A stretch of 32,373 nt of DNA from the NCBI GenBank assembly GCA_947644195.1, contig CANRZB010000045.1:1-32373 (forward strand), read 5' to 3'. This stretch comes from an uncultured Clostridium sp. Its GTDB lineage: Bacteria > Bacillota > Clostridia > Lachnospirales > Lachnospiraceae. Positions 16,001-25,078 of this stretch are shown in pieces. The notes below the pieces were generated by a model. That model worked only from the letters and a program-made list of their open reading frames with translations. It did not search any database and had not been told where the DNA came from. Within the stretch, counting starts at the first letter, position 1, and the number at the start of each line of letters is the position of its first letter. The position numbers and the translations under genes were made by a program.

Positions 16001-19000
16001 TGCAGTACCAAAAACATATCCAAACAAAGATTTAGAGGATGCCGATGTCGCACTGGCACTATATCCCACAAACGGCAGGGTCATATTCTGTAACCCGCTG
16101 CAACCAGAGAAAACCGCTGCGCCCATGGTCTGTACGGAATTCGGAACCGTCATCCCGGTAATCCCTTTACAATTCTGAAAAGCATACGTTCCGATCTCCG
16201 TTACCCCATCGGGTATCTGAATCTCCTCCAGGGAGGTACAACCGGAAAATAGATAGCTCTCGATCTTGCTCATTTTAGAAGGCAGCTTCAATTCCCGTAA
16301 CCCGGAACAGCCTGCAAAAGCATAACTTCCGATTCCAATGACACTGTCCGGTAACACAAGTTCTTTCAAACCGGAACATTGATAGAACGCATATTTTCCA
16401 ACCTCTGTCAACGAATCCGGCAATGTCAGCCGGGTCAATCCGCTGCATCCATAGAAAGACCCATAAAGTAACTTACCTCCCGTTATCGTGACATGCGTTA
16501 AGGATGTCGGAATATAATACGTAATCCCACTACCGGAATAATTTTGCTTCACAGGGATGCCTCCCTCGTAACTCTTGGTTCCAAAGATAAAACCAAATAC
16601 GGTTTTCGAGGACGGAGTGGTCTGATTGAGAGTATTTCCCACAAACGGAAGCGTCATGCTCTGCAGCGCACTGCAACCCGAAAATGCCGCTGTACCGATG
16701 GTTTCAACCGAATCGGGTACAGTAATGCTTGTTAAACTGCTGCAATTCTGAAATGCATAGGTTTCAATGGCAGTAAGGCCATTCGGCAGGGTCAGACCTG
16801 CCAAAGAGGTACAGCCGGAAAAAGTATATCCACCAATGCTGGTAACTTTCGGCGGTATGGAAAGATTCCGCAGGCCAATGCAGTCCTTAAACGAATAACT
16901 TCCGATACTTTCTATGGAAACCGGCAATATCATTTCCGTCAATGCAGAACATTCGGCAAACGTATAATTTCCTATTTTCTTCATATTCCCGGATAACTCC
17001 AACCCGGAAACACCCGTACAATGATAAAATGCATAATCGCCCAGTTCGGTCAAATTCTCCGGCAAAGTGACAGACTTCAATCCACTGCAATTATAAAATG
17101 CCCCATAGAGAATAGGTCCTCCCGTAACCGTCACATATTTTAAAGAAGACGGAAGATAATAAACGATAGAACCACTACTGGAATATTTCTGCTGTACCGA
17201 TACGGCATCCGGATAATTAACTGATCCAAAAATATGGCCAAACAAGGTGGTCTTTGCTGCAGCTGCCGGATCCGCACTGCTCCCAACAAAAGGCAGGGTT
17301 ATGCTTTCCAGGCTGCTGCATCCTGAAAAAACTGCCGCATTAATGGTTGTTACGGTCTCTGGCAGAGCAATGCTTTTCATGCTGCTGCAATTCTGGAAGG
17401 CATAGCTTCCTATGATTTCCAAAGATTGCAGCCCGGAAATCGACTCCAACTCCGCACAGCCGCTAAAGGCATAATCCCCCAGTTTTTTCACTCCCTCTGG
17501 AAGCGTCATGCTCTTTAACCCCGCACAGCCCATAAATGCTTTTGCACCGATCTCTGTGATCTCTTCGCTGGTGGAAAAACGAATCGACTCCAAACCATTG
17601 CAGCCAGAGAAAGAACCATACCAGATTTTACCACCATTGATTTCCACCTCTGTTAAAGTATCCGGGATGTAATATGTAGTCGTTCCGCTGCCGGAAAAAC
17701 TCTGTTTCGTAGCAATTCCACCCTGATAAGAAACCGTTCCGAAGATAAAACCAAACAGGGTACTGGTAGATGCCGATTCCGCTGCCGCACTCCCCCCGAT
17801 AAATGGAAGAGATAGACTTTCCAGGGCGCTGCAACCCGAAAAGGCAGCGCTGCCAATCACCGTCACACTTCCAGGCACCTGTATGCTGGTAAATTTCACA
17901 CAATCCTTGAATGTGTGATTTCCTATTTTTGTCAATTCCTGTGGCAGTCTCATATTTTTTAGCGACGAACAGCCACTAAACGCATAGCTCCCAATCTCGG
18001 TTACCGTAGCGGGAATTTCTATCGTTTCCAGCAACTCACATTTTGCGAACGAATAACTGCCAATCTCCGTTATCTCTCCTTCCATGGTTATTTTCTGTAA
18101 ATTAGTACAACCAGAAAACAGATATTCTTTGAGAATCGAGATATTCGCCGGTAGATCCATACTTTGCAATCCGGCGCAATCCTTAAATACTCCACTGCCT
18201 AATTCGGTAATACAATCGGGCAATTTCATTTCTTTCAATTCCTTACACCCCTGAAATGCCTCGTTTCCAATGAATTGGATCTGCTTTGGCAGGGTAAATT
18301 CCTGCAGAGAAGAACATCCCTGGAAGGTCTTATTTTCTATTCTTGTAATCTGTCCCGGTAATTCCATTCCTACAAGAGAAGTACAATCCGAAAATGCACC
18401 GCTGCCAATACGTTCGATTCCTTCCGGCAAGACAAGTCCATCAAAACCTGTACATCCATCAAACGCAAACTCTCCGATTTCCGTCACTCCAGCCGGAATC
18501 TGTAGATCTGTCAAGCCCGTGCAATCACGAAAGGCATAATTTCCAATAACAGTCAGCGCAGCAGGAAGTGTAATACTGGTCAATCCCGTACACTGATCAA
18601 AAGCGCCATAGAAAATATCCCCTCCTGTCACAGTAACTTGCTGCAACGACTTCGGCAGATAATAAGTGGCTGAACCGCTATTGGAATACGACTGTTTCAC
18701 TGCCATAGCATCTGTATATTCATCTGTTCCAAAAATATAACCAAACACCATTTCCTGTCCAACCGTTTCGACGGTCTTCCCGCTACCTACGAAAGGCAGG
18801 ATGATACGTTCCAATTTGCTGCATCCTGAAAAAACACCGCTTCCTAAACTGGTTACCTGGTCTGGAACCGCCACAGAAGTCAGTTCTTTACAGCCCTGAA
18901 ATCCATGCTCCCCAATGCTCTCCAACGACTCCGGGAAGGAAATCGAAGACAATCCCGTGCATCCAGAAAAAGCGCCTGCACCAATGCCAGTAACCGTATT

Positions 19001-20602
19001 CGGAAATGTAATCTCCGTAATACCGGTACATTGAAAGAAGGCATAGCTTCCTATTTTCTGAATCCCAGCCGGAACTGCAATCCGGTCTAAGGCAGAACAC
19101 CCACTAAACATATAGGACCCCACCTCCGAACAATTTCCCGTCCAGGATACCGCAGACAATTTGGTACAGTCTGCAAATAAATAACTACCCATACTGTCAA
19201 AATCGGCTGTAATGGTAAGAGATTCCAATGCAGTACAGCCCTTCCATACCCGGTCGCCGGCCTGCAGCGTGCCCTGCCCCAGCGAAACTTTTTTCAATGA
19301 AATACAGTCCCCAAATGCTTCATTCCCAATCAATAGCGTCTGACCACTGTTCAAACTAATTTCCTGCAGACCGGACTGGGCAAAAGCCTTCTCTCCTATT
19401 TCCTCCAACCCACTCAGATCCACTTTCGAAATGCCTTCGCATTTCGCAAAAGCATTTTTTCCAATGCGAACAACGGTATCTGTCCACGTTACCGTCACTA
19501 TTTCTTTACAATTCTCAAACGCATAAGCGCCAATTTCGGTTACCCCCGCTGACAAAATCACTTCTGTAATTTCGTCCCTCTCTGCATACCAGGGTGCAGA
19601 ACCGGAAGTATACTCCGTCATGGCTCCCGTACCATAAATATATAATTTGTGGTTTCCCAAAAAAGACCATTTCAAGCTGGCGCCACAAGTACCCCGGCGA
19701 AATGCAATCTCTGAAGTGTCAATCCCCGTCCGGTCAAATGCACCATCTCCGATACTGGTTACACTCTCAGGAATCGTAATACTGGTCAGGTTTGTGCAGC
19801 CTGCAAAAGCAGAGGCACCAATACTGGTCACACCGTTGGGAATCGTCATGGTCGTGATCCCGGTACAGCCATAAAAAGCAGAGGCTCCAATTCCAGTCAC
19901 ACTTTTCGGAAGTGTAATCTCTTTAAAACCACTACATCCATAGAAAGAATACATACCGATACTGGTAATGCTGTCTGGAATTAAAATACTGGTCAGGTTG
20001 ATACAATAATCAAAGGCATAAGCGCCAATATTCGTAATATTCCCACTAAATGCCACCTTTTTAATTAAAGAACGATAAGAAAACCAAGGCACAGAACTGA
20101 CATCAGAGTAATTCGTCATCTCCCCCTCTCCGGTAATGTTAAGAACACCATTACTGTCCAGAACATACGTCAGATTCGCCCCACATTCACCGATATCCAG
20201 ATAATCTGATGCAGCAGGCATTGCCGCATAGGTCCTCGCGGAATAACCCAAAGAAGGGATTTTCGAATGGGAATCTGGCTGATCTGTCTGTGCATGCCAT
20301 CCACTTCCCATCTTCCCCGGCCCATCGTCTGTATTCTCAGCAGAGTCGACATTGGACTCGCTTTTTTCCTCTGGAACTGTCGTACTTTCCTCCATCGCCT
20401 CCGGTCCTTCCTCTGCCATCCCGAAAGAATCCGAAGCATCTCCACGCATTTCTTTCTGATTTGCCGAAACCTCATCCGTTTCAGCCACCTGCTCCCACGG
20501 TATCTCCGACGCAGATACGGTAACAACATCGAACGGCACTGCTGCCATAATCATAGAATAAGCCATCAATACGGCCAAATACCTTTTTTCTCGTCTACGC
20601 AT
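13055..20602 (-). CDS. Giant secreted leucine-rich-repeat (BspA-type) protein
   Basis: A 2515-residue surface or secreted protein. A signal peptide (1-32; basic MRRREKR, hydrophobic core, VSAS end) and an acidic, low-complexity segment to about 130 come first. Residues 135-1674 are an array of LRR_5/BspA repeats (typically LTSITIPESVTSIGDGAF), interrupted five times by a separate ~70-residue module (see 15875-18808). Then come paired-cysteine CxxC modules (1688-1788, TCTEQGYTTYQC), Ig-like stretches (1800-1980), more Cys-pair modules to 2275, a Pro/Gly/Ser/Thr linker (2276-2365) and a basic C-terminal LRR cap. There is no LPXTG motif or terminal membrane segment. Such proteins are thought to bind host or bacterial surfaces; the ligand is unknown. 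The ATG follows AAAGAGGAAATCATT. Confidence 0.9.
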   Translation of the reverse strand: MRRREKRYLAVLMAYSMIMAAVPFDVVTVSASEIPWEQVAETDEVSANQKEMRGDASDSFGMAEEGPEAMEESTTVPEEKSESNVDSAENTDDGPGKMGSGWHAQTDQPDSHSKIPSLGYSARTYAAMPAASDYLDIGECGANLTYVLDSNGVLNITGEGEMTNYSDVSSVPWFSYRSLIKKVAFSGNITNIGAYAFDYCINLTSILIPDSITSIGMYSFYGCSGFKEITLPKSVTGIGASAFYGCTGITTMTIPNGVTSIGASAFAGCTNLTSITIPESVTSIGDGAFDRTGIDTSEIAFRRGTCGASLKWSFLGNHKLYIYGTGAMTEYTSGSAPWYAERDEITEVILSAGVTEIGAYAFENCKEIVTVTWTDTVVRIGKNAFAKCEGISKVDLSGLEEIGEKAFAQSGLQEISLNSGQTLLIGNEAFGDCISLKKVSLGQGTLQAGDRVWKGCTALESLTITADFDSMGSYLFADCTKLSAVSWTGNCSEVGSYMFSGCSALDRIAVPAGIQKIGSYAFFQCTGITEITFPNTVTGIGAGAFSGCTGLSSISFPESLESIGEHGFQGCKELTSVAVPDQVTSLGSGVFSGCSKLERIILPFVGSGKTVETVGQEMVFGYIFGTDEYTDAMAVKQSYSNSGSATYYLPKSLQQVTVTGGDIFYGAFDQCTGLTSITLPAALTVIGNYAFRDCTGLTDLQIPAGVTEIGEFAFDGCTGFDGLVLPEGIERIGSGAFSDCTSLVGMELPGQITRIENKTFQGCSSLQEFTLPKQIQFIGNEAFQGCKELKEMKLPDCITELGSGVFKDCAGLQSMDLPANISILKEYLFSGCTNLQKITMEGEITEIGSYSFAKCELLETIEIPATVTEIGSYAFSGCSSLKNMRLPQELTKIGNHTFKDCVKFTSIQVPGSVTVIGSAAFSGCSALESLSLPFIGGSAAAESASTSTLFGFIFGTVSYQGGIATKQSFSGSGTTTYYIPDTLTEVEINGGKIWYGSFSGCNGLESIRFSTSEEITEIGAKAFMGCAGLKSMTLPEGVKKLGDYAFSGCAELESISGLQSLEIIGSYAFQNCSSMKSIALPETVTTINAAVFSGCSSLESITLPFVGSSADPAAAAKTTLFGHIFGSVNYPDAVSVQQKYSSSGSIVYYLPSSLKYVTVTGGPILYGAFYNCSGLKSVTLPENLTELGDYAFYHCTGVSGLELSGNMKKIGNYTFAECSALTEMILPVSIESIGSYSFKDCIGLRNLSIPPKVTSIGGYTFSGCTSLAGLTLPNGLTAIETYAFQNCSSLTSITVPDSVETIGTAAFSGCSALQSMTLPFVGNTLNQTTPSSKTVFGFIFGTKSYEGGIPVKQNYSGSGITYYIPTSLTHVTITGGKLLYGSFYGCSGLTRLTLPDSLTEVGKYAFYQCSGLKELVLPDSVIGIGSYAFAGCSGLRELKLPSKMSKIESYLFSGCTSLEEIQIPDGVTEIGTYAFQNCKGITGMTVPNSVQTMGAAVFSGCSGLQNMTLPFVGYSASATSASSKSLFGYVFGTASFAGGTPIKQYYSSSGSSTYYIPASLKNVVITGGTKVLYGSFYNCSGLVRITIPGTVMDIGQKAFYRCSGLKEIVIPQNVINIAANVFTDCTSLRYITFSGNAPTTIAATAFTGVTATVYYPVSDTTWIDYVGNQYGGILTWQPHTHSYQPVVTGPTCTEQGYTTYQCTHCNSSYVGEYTSPLGHVSVRDEAVQATCTQTGLTEGSHCSVCGDVIIEQVATQAAGHRFTKYVSNQDATYDADGTKTAKCNLCEATETVRDVDSKLQDSKKPEIEITVGTHKWTGFFHAITFGLFFQETQTVTIRAEDEEKLLDGSTVDRLDQIYYYVSDTEIPSQQLAQVSWKIYAEEFRLNPDRKYIVYAKAVDKSGNTAYASSTGMIVDHTAPQIDGISEGASYCEKAVFQVKDLSLQYVADNGTIMKSTDGIYTIAGDDKPHTITAVDDCGNMTELTIVAARQHAWGDPVFTWSDRNKSCIATFTCTRDRVVKKVQCKVQEESPDADCISAGKVIYTATVVLDGIEKTDVRAVSGVALGHDYQAEFVWTDNHSACSASLTCQRASCSEDTEGHQLSGLKCKVETKTRAASCISEGAREVVASIVAEGVEYSDICQLETIAVDPANHVHTQTFDRKDPTCLTEGSTGDIYCLDCKRIVEQSKGIAPLAHVWDEGKLTKTATCHETGMVLHTCLRGCGTVWEKETPVNPDRHGTLRVVGAKDPTDTEDGYTGDTYCDDCKQTVIKGSVIPAGQKPTPGPGNTEHPSPEPEHPGTSTPLPEETQRPTSDPGAEEHPSPVPGENGTPSPTPGGSGGSSSGTGNGTMNPVPNQNKRPTPQPGNGAGILTKGSVFTSGKLKYQVTNTAGGKYKVAVLAPVNRKVKSLKIPATVTIKGKGCQVTAIAANAFRKCSKLRKIVIGKNVTSIGKNSFYQAKGLKSIVISSTKLSKIGRNALKGISKKAVIQIPKKKQAKYKKLVRKKGQKKTVQIRVV
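15875..18808 (-). repeat. Five insert modules within the LRR protein gene
   Basis: Five copies of a ~70-residue non-LRR module lie at about 18600-18808, 17610-17818, 17095-17302, 16455-16660 and 15875-16083. The shared pattern runs LPFVG, a variable S/A/T-rich stretch, FG-IFG, Y or F, (V/T)KQ-YS-SG, YY-P-SL, V-(I/V)-GG, then YG-F--C-GL, where the LRR pattern resumes. Copies differ strongly in the variable stretch. Centre spacings are about 990, 516, 641 and 578 bp, so the modules are regular landmarks rather than simple tandem repeats. Confidence 0.8.
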
Positions 20603-20849
20603 AATGATTTCCTCTTTCCATCCAAACTGTCATTCCCTGAAATTCTGTTCACAACAAAGAATTTCGCACAACGAAACTCTCCCGCTCCCGCGTTGCTGCA
20701 TGCCCACACGGAGTATTCTATCGAATAGGAGGAATTTCCTGTATGATAAAAATAAGCGTTTGGTTCAACAAATAGAATCTCATCATCCATCCATTGAATC
20801 CAAACGCTATCCTTAGCTAAGAAGTACATCGGCAGATCCGAAAAAATTC
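20603..20849. other. Intergenic region before the giant gene, with a long inverted repeat
   Basis: The 247-bp gap holds AGCGTTTGGTTCAA (20755-20768) facing TTGAATCCAAACGCT (20794-20808), a 14-bp inverted repeat with one extra base and a 25-nt loop. A smaller hairpin TATTC-TATC-GAATA lies at 20714-20727. An 87-codon reading frame crosses it on the minus strand (20829-20566), but it has no ribosome site or recognisable domain and I do not call it. The repeat may be a terminator-like or regulatory hairpin in the leader of the giant gene. Confidence 0.4.
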
Positions 20850-21158
20850 TTAACTGACACTGTGATGGTTAGAAACTTTCAGACAGGGATACAGTATGGT
20901 CTTCCAAGTCCAAACACGTACTCCAGATCTCCGGTATGACGCCGTTCCATATGGCGCCGTTTCCCGTAATTCGTCCGAATGATCGCTGGATACAAATGCC
21001 CGTTCCAAAGCACAAACCGTTTCATATCTTGGACTTACTGTTTTGCCTTGAAAAATCTTTTGAACCGTGCTGGCCGGAACCCCTGTCATCCGGGAGATCT
21101 GCGCATAGGTATAACCATATTCCCGTTTTTTCTCCCGCATTTCTTGAATTGTCATCAT
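20850..21158 (-). CDS. XRE-type DNA-binding protein, probably truncated
   Basis: A 102-residue protein. Residues 1-50 form a clear XRE helix-turn-helix (TYAQISRMTGVPASTVQKIF). After about residue 66 the sequence stops looking like a folded domain. In Lachnospiraceae this N-terminus is commonly fused to a Uma2-type domain that begins with a GEYTLEDYYALP-like stretch. A one-base shift of the reading frame near 20905-20890 gives LDLEDHTVSL, a plausible decayed version, so I suspect a frameshifted remnant. It has a textbook promoter at 21191-21219, and its ATG at 21158 follows GGGGGG. It may still act as a repressor. Confidence 0.65.
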   Translation of the reverse strand: MMTIQEMREKKREYGYTYAQISRMTGVPASTVQKIFQGKTVSPRYETVCALERAFVSSDHSDELRETAPYGTASYRRSGVRVWTWKTILYPCLKVSNHHSVS

Positions 21159-21190
21159 TTTCCATCCCCCCTTGCATCTCATTTATAGAC

Positions 21191-21219
21191 AGTATAAACG
21201 TTATAATTTCATATGTCAA
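21191..21219 (-). promoter_or_regulatory. Consensus promoter of the XRE gene
   Basis: On the minus strand TTGACA (21214-21219), 17 bases and TATACT (21191-21196) form a strong sigma-A promoter, about 33 bases before the start codon. Confidence 0.75.
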
Positions 21220-21279
21220 TAAATATATTTTCTGCAAGATAGAATGACAATAGATGACCAAGGACAATCCCAGGGTATT

Positions 21280-23145
21280 TTACCCGATCTCCTGCTGATA
21301 ATACTGAGCTTGCGTATTCCATAACGTGTAGTAAAGCCCCTTGGTATCTTCTACCAATTCCTCATGGCTACCCCTCTGGACTGCTCTGCCATCCTCAATC
21401 ACGAGAATATCATTACAGAACTGACAGCTGGACAAACGATGGGAAATATATACTGCCGTCTTTGTACCAATCAGTTCATCAAATTTGGAATACACCTCAT
21501 ATTCCGCCAACGGATCCAAAGCTGCGGTAGGTTCATCCAGAATGACAAAAGGCGTATCATGATACAATGCCCTGGCAATCGCCAGTTTCTGTGCCTCTCC
21601 ACCCGAAATATCCACTCCACTGCTGTCAAAATCCTTGTAAACCGGCGTTTCTAATCCCTGTGGCATCCTCTGGACCAGTTCATCCAATCCAGCCCGCTTT
21701 AACGCATCCAATACTTTCTGGGAATCAAACTCGCCCGCTGCCGCCACATTTTCTCCTACGGGATATGCCGGAATCTTAAAATCCTGAAAGACAACGCTAA
21801 ATAATCTTAAATACTCTTGATAATCATATTTCTGAATATTGATCCCATTTAAGAGAATTTCCCCCTCGGTCGGATCGTAAAGCCTGCAAAGCAATTTTAT
21901 AAAAGTCGTCTTACCGCTGCCATTTTTTCCCACGACTGCCAACCGCTCTCCGATGCGGAAACGAATCGAAAAATCTTTCAGCACATCCCGGTCACTGCCC
22001 GGATAGTGAAACGACACATGGCGAAATTCTATTGTAAACTGGTCATCATCCCGTTTTTCCACCGGAAGAGTTCCTTCATATTTCTTGTTGGGAATATCCA
22101 AGAAATCAAAGTACATCTTTACGTACTTGGTGTTATCTCTCAGTTGAATCCACTGTTGAACCCAATAATTAAAGTAATTTAGAAAATGGCTGATACAACC
22201 GGCATACAAACATACACTCCCAATAGAAATCGACTGCTTTAGTACCAGAAAACCCAACATAAAATAAATTAAAGCGGAAATCAACATCTCCATGACGGAG
22301 ACCCATTGCATCTTTTGATAGGACACTTTTCCTATCTGCTCATATCCCGCATAAATGGGCTGAAACACATCGGATAAGCGTTTCACAAGAAGCGGCTGCT
22401 GATGAAACATCCGAATCGCCTTACCAGATTCTTCTTTTTCAATATATTCTTTGGTATAGAAATCATTGTGCCGAAAGCAGGGAATCATTTTCTCCTTTAT
22501 TTGATTAACCTCTTTCTGGGAACTACTGTTCTTTCGGGCAATGAGAACGATCAAAAGAATAAACAAACCGGCAAAAACCGAAACAAACAGAACCGCCTGA
22601 ATTGGTTTTCCTGGAAAAACATGCCAACAACGGCTTATCAGATACAACATATACCCGAAGCATACTAACAGATTTACTGTATTATCAAGAGCACCGTTAA
22701 AACACCAAAAAAGACGGTTGATGCCATATCCATAATTCCGGGCGGCCGCATCAATATCCCTTCTTTTATTGTGAATCATCTCCGATTCCATATATTCATA
22801 ATCCATGGACATGATTTTTTCATTCAGATGGATATTGGCCCATTCCCAGATATTGGAACCGCAATAAAAATAAAAGTTCTGCACTCCCTGGAAGATCAGG
22901 TGCATCAATGCTTCTCCTGCCACCAAAATTACGACATCCACCACCAGAACTTCTTTTGTAGCACCATCTACCGCATGGTCAATCAGGCGCGCCAGAAAAA
23001 GGAACGACCAGAAATTATACAAGAATTCAAAGATTGCCATGATAATACTATAAAAGTAGTTCCAGGGAATTAACTGATAGATTAGGGACAATCCCCGAAA
23101 ATTTATTTTAATATGTTGTATGAAATTCAATTTCTCTTCTTTCAT
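21280..23145 (-). CDS. ABC exporter subunit (permease-ATPase), second gene of pair
   Basis: A 621-residue half-transporter: an N-terminal membrane domain (about 35-330) fused to an ATPase domain with Walker A GKNGSGKTT (near 405), signature ISGGEAQKL (near 515), Walker B FVILDEPTAALD and the switch His in ISHRLSS. It should pair with the upstream half-transporter to form a heterodimeric exporter. The substrate is unknown: no peptide precursor, peptidase domain or lanthipeptide enzyme lies nearby. The ATG at 23145 follows GGGAGGATGGGGATCT. A much longer in-frame extension upstream would overlap the partner gene's ATPase in another frame and is rejected. The gap from the partner stop is 31 bases. 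Confidence 0.92.
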   Translation of the reverse strand: MKEEKLNFIQHIKINFRGLSLIYQLIPWNYFYSIIMAIFEFLYNFWSFLFLARLIDHAVDGATKEVLVVDVVILVAGEALMHLIFQGVQNFYFYCGSNIWEWANIHLNEKIMSMDYEYMESEMIHNKRRDIDAAARNYGYGINRLFWCFNGALDNTVNLLVCFGYMLYLISRCWHVFPGKPIQAVLFVSVFAGLFILLIVLIARKNSSSQKEVNQIKEKMIPCFRHNDFYTKEYIEKEESGKAIRMFHQQPLLVKRLSDVFQPIYAGYEQIGKVSYQKMQWVSVMEMLISALIYFMLGFLVLKQSISIGSVCLYAGCISHFLNYFNYWVQQWIQLRDNTKYVKMYFDFLDIPNKKYEGTLPVEKRDDDQFTIEFRHVSFHYPGSDRDVLKDFSIRFRIGERLAVVGKNGSGKTTFIKLLCRLYDPTEGEILLNGINIQKYDYQEYLRLFSVVFQDFKIPAYPVGENVAAAGEFDSQKVLDALKRAGLDELVQRMPQGLETPVYKDFDSSGVDISGGEAQKLAIARALYHDTPFVILDEPTAALDPLAEYEVYSKFDELIGTKTAVYISHRLSSCQFCNDILVIEDGRAVQRGSHEELVEDTKGLYYTLWNTQAQYYQQEIG

Positions 23146-23176
23146 AGATCCCCATCCTCCCTTTTGACTTTTTATC

Positions 23177-25009
23177 TTATAAACTTTCAGAATAATATTT
23201 GCTCTGCAGTTCAAACATTTTGGCATACAATCCTTCTGCCAGCAATAGCTGTGCGTGGGTTCCCTCTTCTGCCACGGTTCCCCCATCCAGTAATAGAATC
23301 CGATCACAAAACCGGGTGCTGGACAAACGATGGGATACAAAGAATGACGTCTTATTCCCTGCAAACTCTGCATATTTTTCATAGATTTCATGTTCTGCCA
23401 GGGCATCCAGGGCGGCAGTCGGCTCGTCCAGAATTAATCCTCCGGCATCCCGGTATAATGCCCGCGCCAAGATTAATTTCTGTCTCTGTCCTCCGGAAAA
23501 ATCTACCGCGTCCTGATGAATATTTTTCTCCATCATCGAATCCAATCCCTGTGGAAGAGTCTCTATCTCCTCTCGTATTCCCGCCTGCTCCAGACAATGC
23601 CATATTCTTTCATCCATTTCCTGTCCCTCATCCGGTACACCCATGGAAATATTTTCCCGAATGGATAATGGCAGAAATTGGATATCCTGAAACACACAGC
23701 TAAACCAGGCATATCGTTCCTCTGCCTCCATTTCTTTCATATCCCGCCCATTCAACAAGATTCTGCCCTCTGTCGGATGTAGTAACCCACAGAACAGCTT
23801 CATCAGGGTGGTCTTTCCTGCGCCATTCACTCCAACAATCGCCACCTTTTCTCCCGCCTCCACACGGATATTTAAATCCTGTAGTACCGGCTGCTCCGCC
23901 CCCGGATACGCAAAACTGACATGTTCTGCCTCGATGGTCGGCGACGACCTCTGTAAAGGCACTTCCAGCCTGCCAGAATCTTCTCCAAATTGCATATAAT
24001 ATTGAAATTGTCCAAAAGAGATTGAGATCCCGGAAATATTAAAGAGAAAGCGGATTAAATCATGCCCGCATAAACGAAACACTGCCGGGCCAATTCCAGC
24101 ATAGAATACAAAGTCTGAGACAGCAATCTTACCATGCCAATATTGATATAAAATACCGGCAAAAACACAGACGTTATACAAGCCAAAAAAAATAGTGTTT
24201 ATATAACCGGAAAGCAAGCGTGTCCTTAATTCTTTTAACTTATAAAACAAACCTTCTTTCACGTATTTATGCATGATCTCCAGCAGCCAATCCGACATAT
24301 GATAGAGACGGATATCTTTTGCCATAGAAAAATCTTCTGTCTTCCGAACGGTATAGTCCATTTTCTTCCAGGCATCCGATCCCTTCTTCGCATACGTTAC
24401 TTCCTGTGTTATCAATTTCTTCCTGACATATCCTGCTTCAAACGGAATAAGTACAAACAGAAAAATCATCAGCCAGGGCGATAACTGGCAAATTAGCAAG
24501 GCATACACCACAATATTCCCCATAGAAGCAAGGACCAGGAGTACCGTTGGCAAAAAACTGCTAACGATTCCCACATTCTCCACCTCTCCGATTCCTGTAC
24601 CTGTAAAACTTTTATATACCCTGTTCCGCAATGTAACAAATTCCTGGTTTTCCAGACACCCATAGTCCACATACAATAACTTCTGCGCATAATCATACTG
24701 CATTTTCTGTGAAATCATATGATTGCCGTTCTCGATTTTCAACTGCATCCGAACCCGAACCACAATAGCCAGTGCTAACAGTGCTGCCAGTCCCAAAATA
24801 CTGATCCCCAAATGCAAAATAGTCTGTTTTTCTTCCAGTTCCATAATAACCAGTTTGGGAAGATACACCTGCAAATAATTAGCCAAAATGAACGCTGGAA
24901 AATATAGAACCCCTAGCAGATAAAGCATCTTATTCTCTTTCCAGATATATTTCAGATATCCCCAAAATCCATCCCATACCCTGATCTCATTGTCTTTGTT
25001 CTGATTCAT
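23177..25009 (-). CDS. ABC exporter subunit (permease-ATPase), first gene of pair
   Basis: A 610-residue half-transporter. The membrane domain spans about residues 30-330 and the ATPase domain has Walker A GVNGAGKTT (near 391), signature FSGGQRQKL (near 506), Walker B GLILDEPTAALD and H-loop VSHRLSS. The signature and Walker motifs are intact in both partners, so neither is an obviously degenerate site. It forms a two-gene operon with the next subunit. The ATG at 25009 follows GAGGGAGAGG. An inverted repeat at 25079-25100 upstream could be the operator that controls the pair; drug-sensing control is a guess. Confidence 0.92.
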   Translation of the reverse strand: MNQNKDNEIRVWDGFWGYLKYIWKENKMLYLLGVLYFPAFILANYLQVYLPKLVIMELEEKQTILHLGISILGLAALLALAIVVRVRMQLKIENGNHMISQKMQYDYAQKLLYVDYGCLENQEFVTLRNRVYKSFTGTGIGEVENVGIVSSFLPTVLLVLASMGNIVVYALLICQLSPWLMIFLFVLIPFEAGYVRKKLITQEVTYAKKGSDAWKKMDYTVRKTEDFSMAKDIRLYHMSDWLLEIMHKYVKEGLFYKLKELRTRLLSGYINTIFFGLYNVCVFAGILYQYWHGKIAVSDFVFYAGIGPAVFRLCGHDLIRFLFNISGISISFGQFQYYMQFGEDSGRLEVPLQRSSPTIEAEHVSFAYPGAEQPVLQDLNIRVEAGEKVAIVGVNGAGKTTLMKLFCGLLHPTEGRILLNGRDMKEMEAEERYAWFSCVFQDIQFLPLSIRENISMGVPDEGQEMDERIWHCLEQAGIREEIETLPQGLDSMMEKNIHQDAVDFSGGQRQKLILARALYRDAGGLILDEPTAALDALAEHEIYEKYAEFAGNKTSFFVSHRLSSTRFCDRILLLDGGTVAEEGTHAQLLLAEGLYAKMFELQSKYYSESL

Positions 25010-25078
25010 ACCGCAAACCTCTCCCTCTTACTTTTCCACTGTTTTCTATAGATTCCCATCATAGTAACAAACTCCTGT

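Noticed and set aside
15875-18808. Repeated sequences considered as a CRISPR array
   Set aside because: The repeats are coding, about 200 bp long, diverged and unevenly spaced, and no cas genes are present.
13489-20523. Many plus-strand reading frames opposite the giant LRR gene
   Set aside because: They lie fully antisense to a clearly coding gene with repeats, and lack ribosome sites and recognisable domains.
20566-20829. 87-codon minus-strand frame before the giant LRR gene
   Set aside because: It contains the inverted repeat, lacks a ribosome site and overlaps the start and leader of the LRR gene; no family is recognised.
21280-21300. GGGTA-AAA-TACCC hairpin at the end of the ABC operon as a terminator
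   Set aside because: The stem is only 5 bp and no T-run follows on the minus strand.
23146-23406. N-terminal extension of the second ABC subunit
   Set aside because: It reads through the upstream partner's ATPase domain in another frame, whereas the ATG at 23145 has a strong ribosome site.
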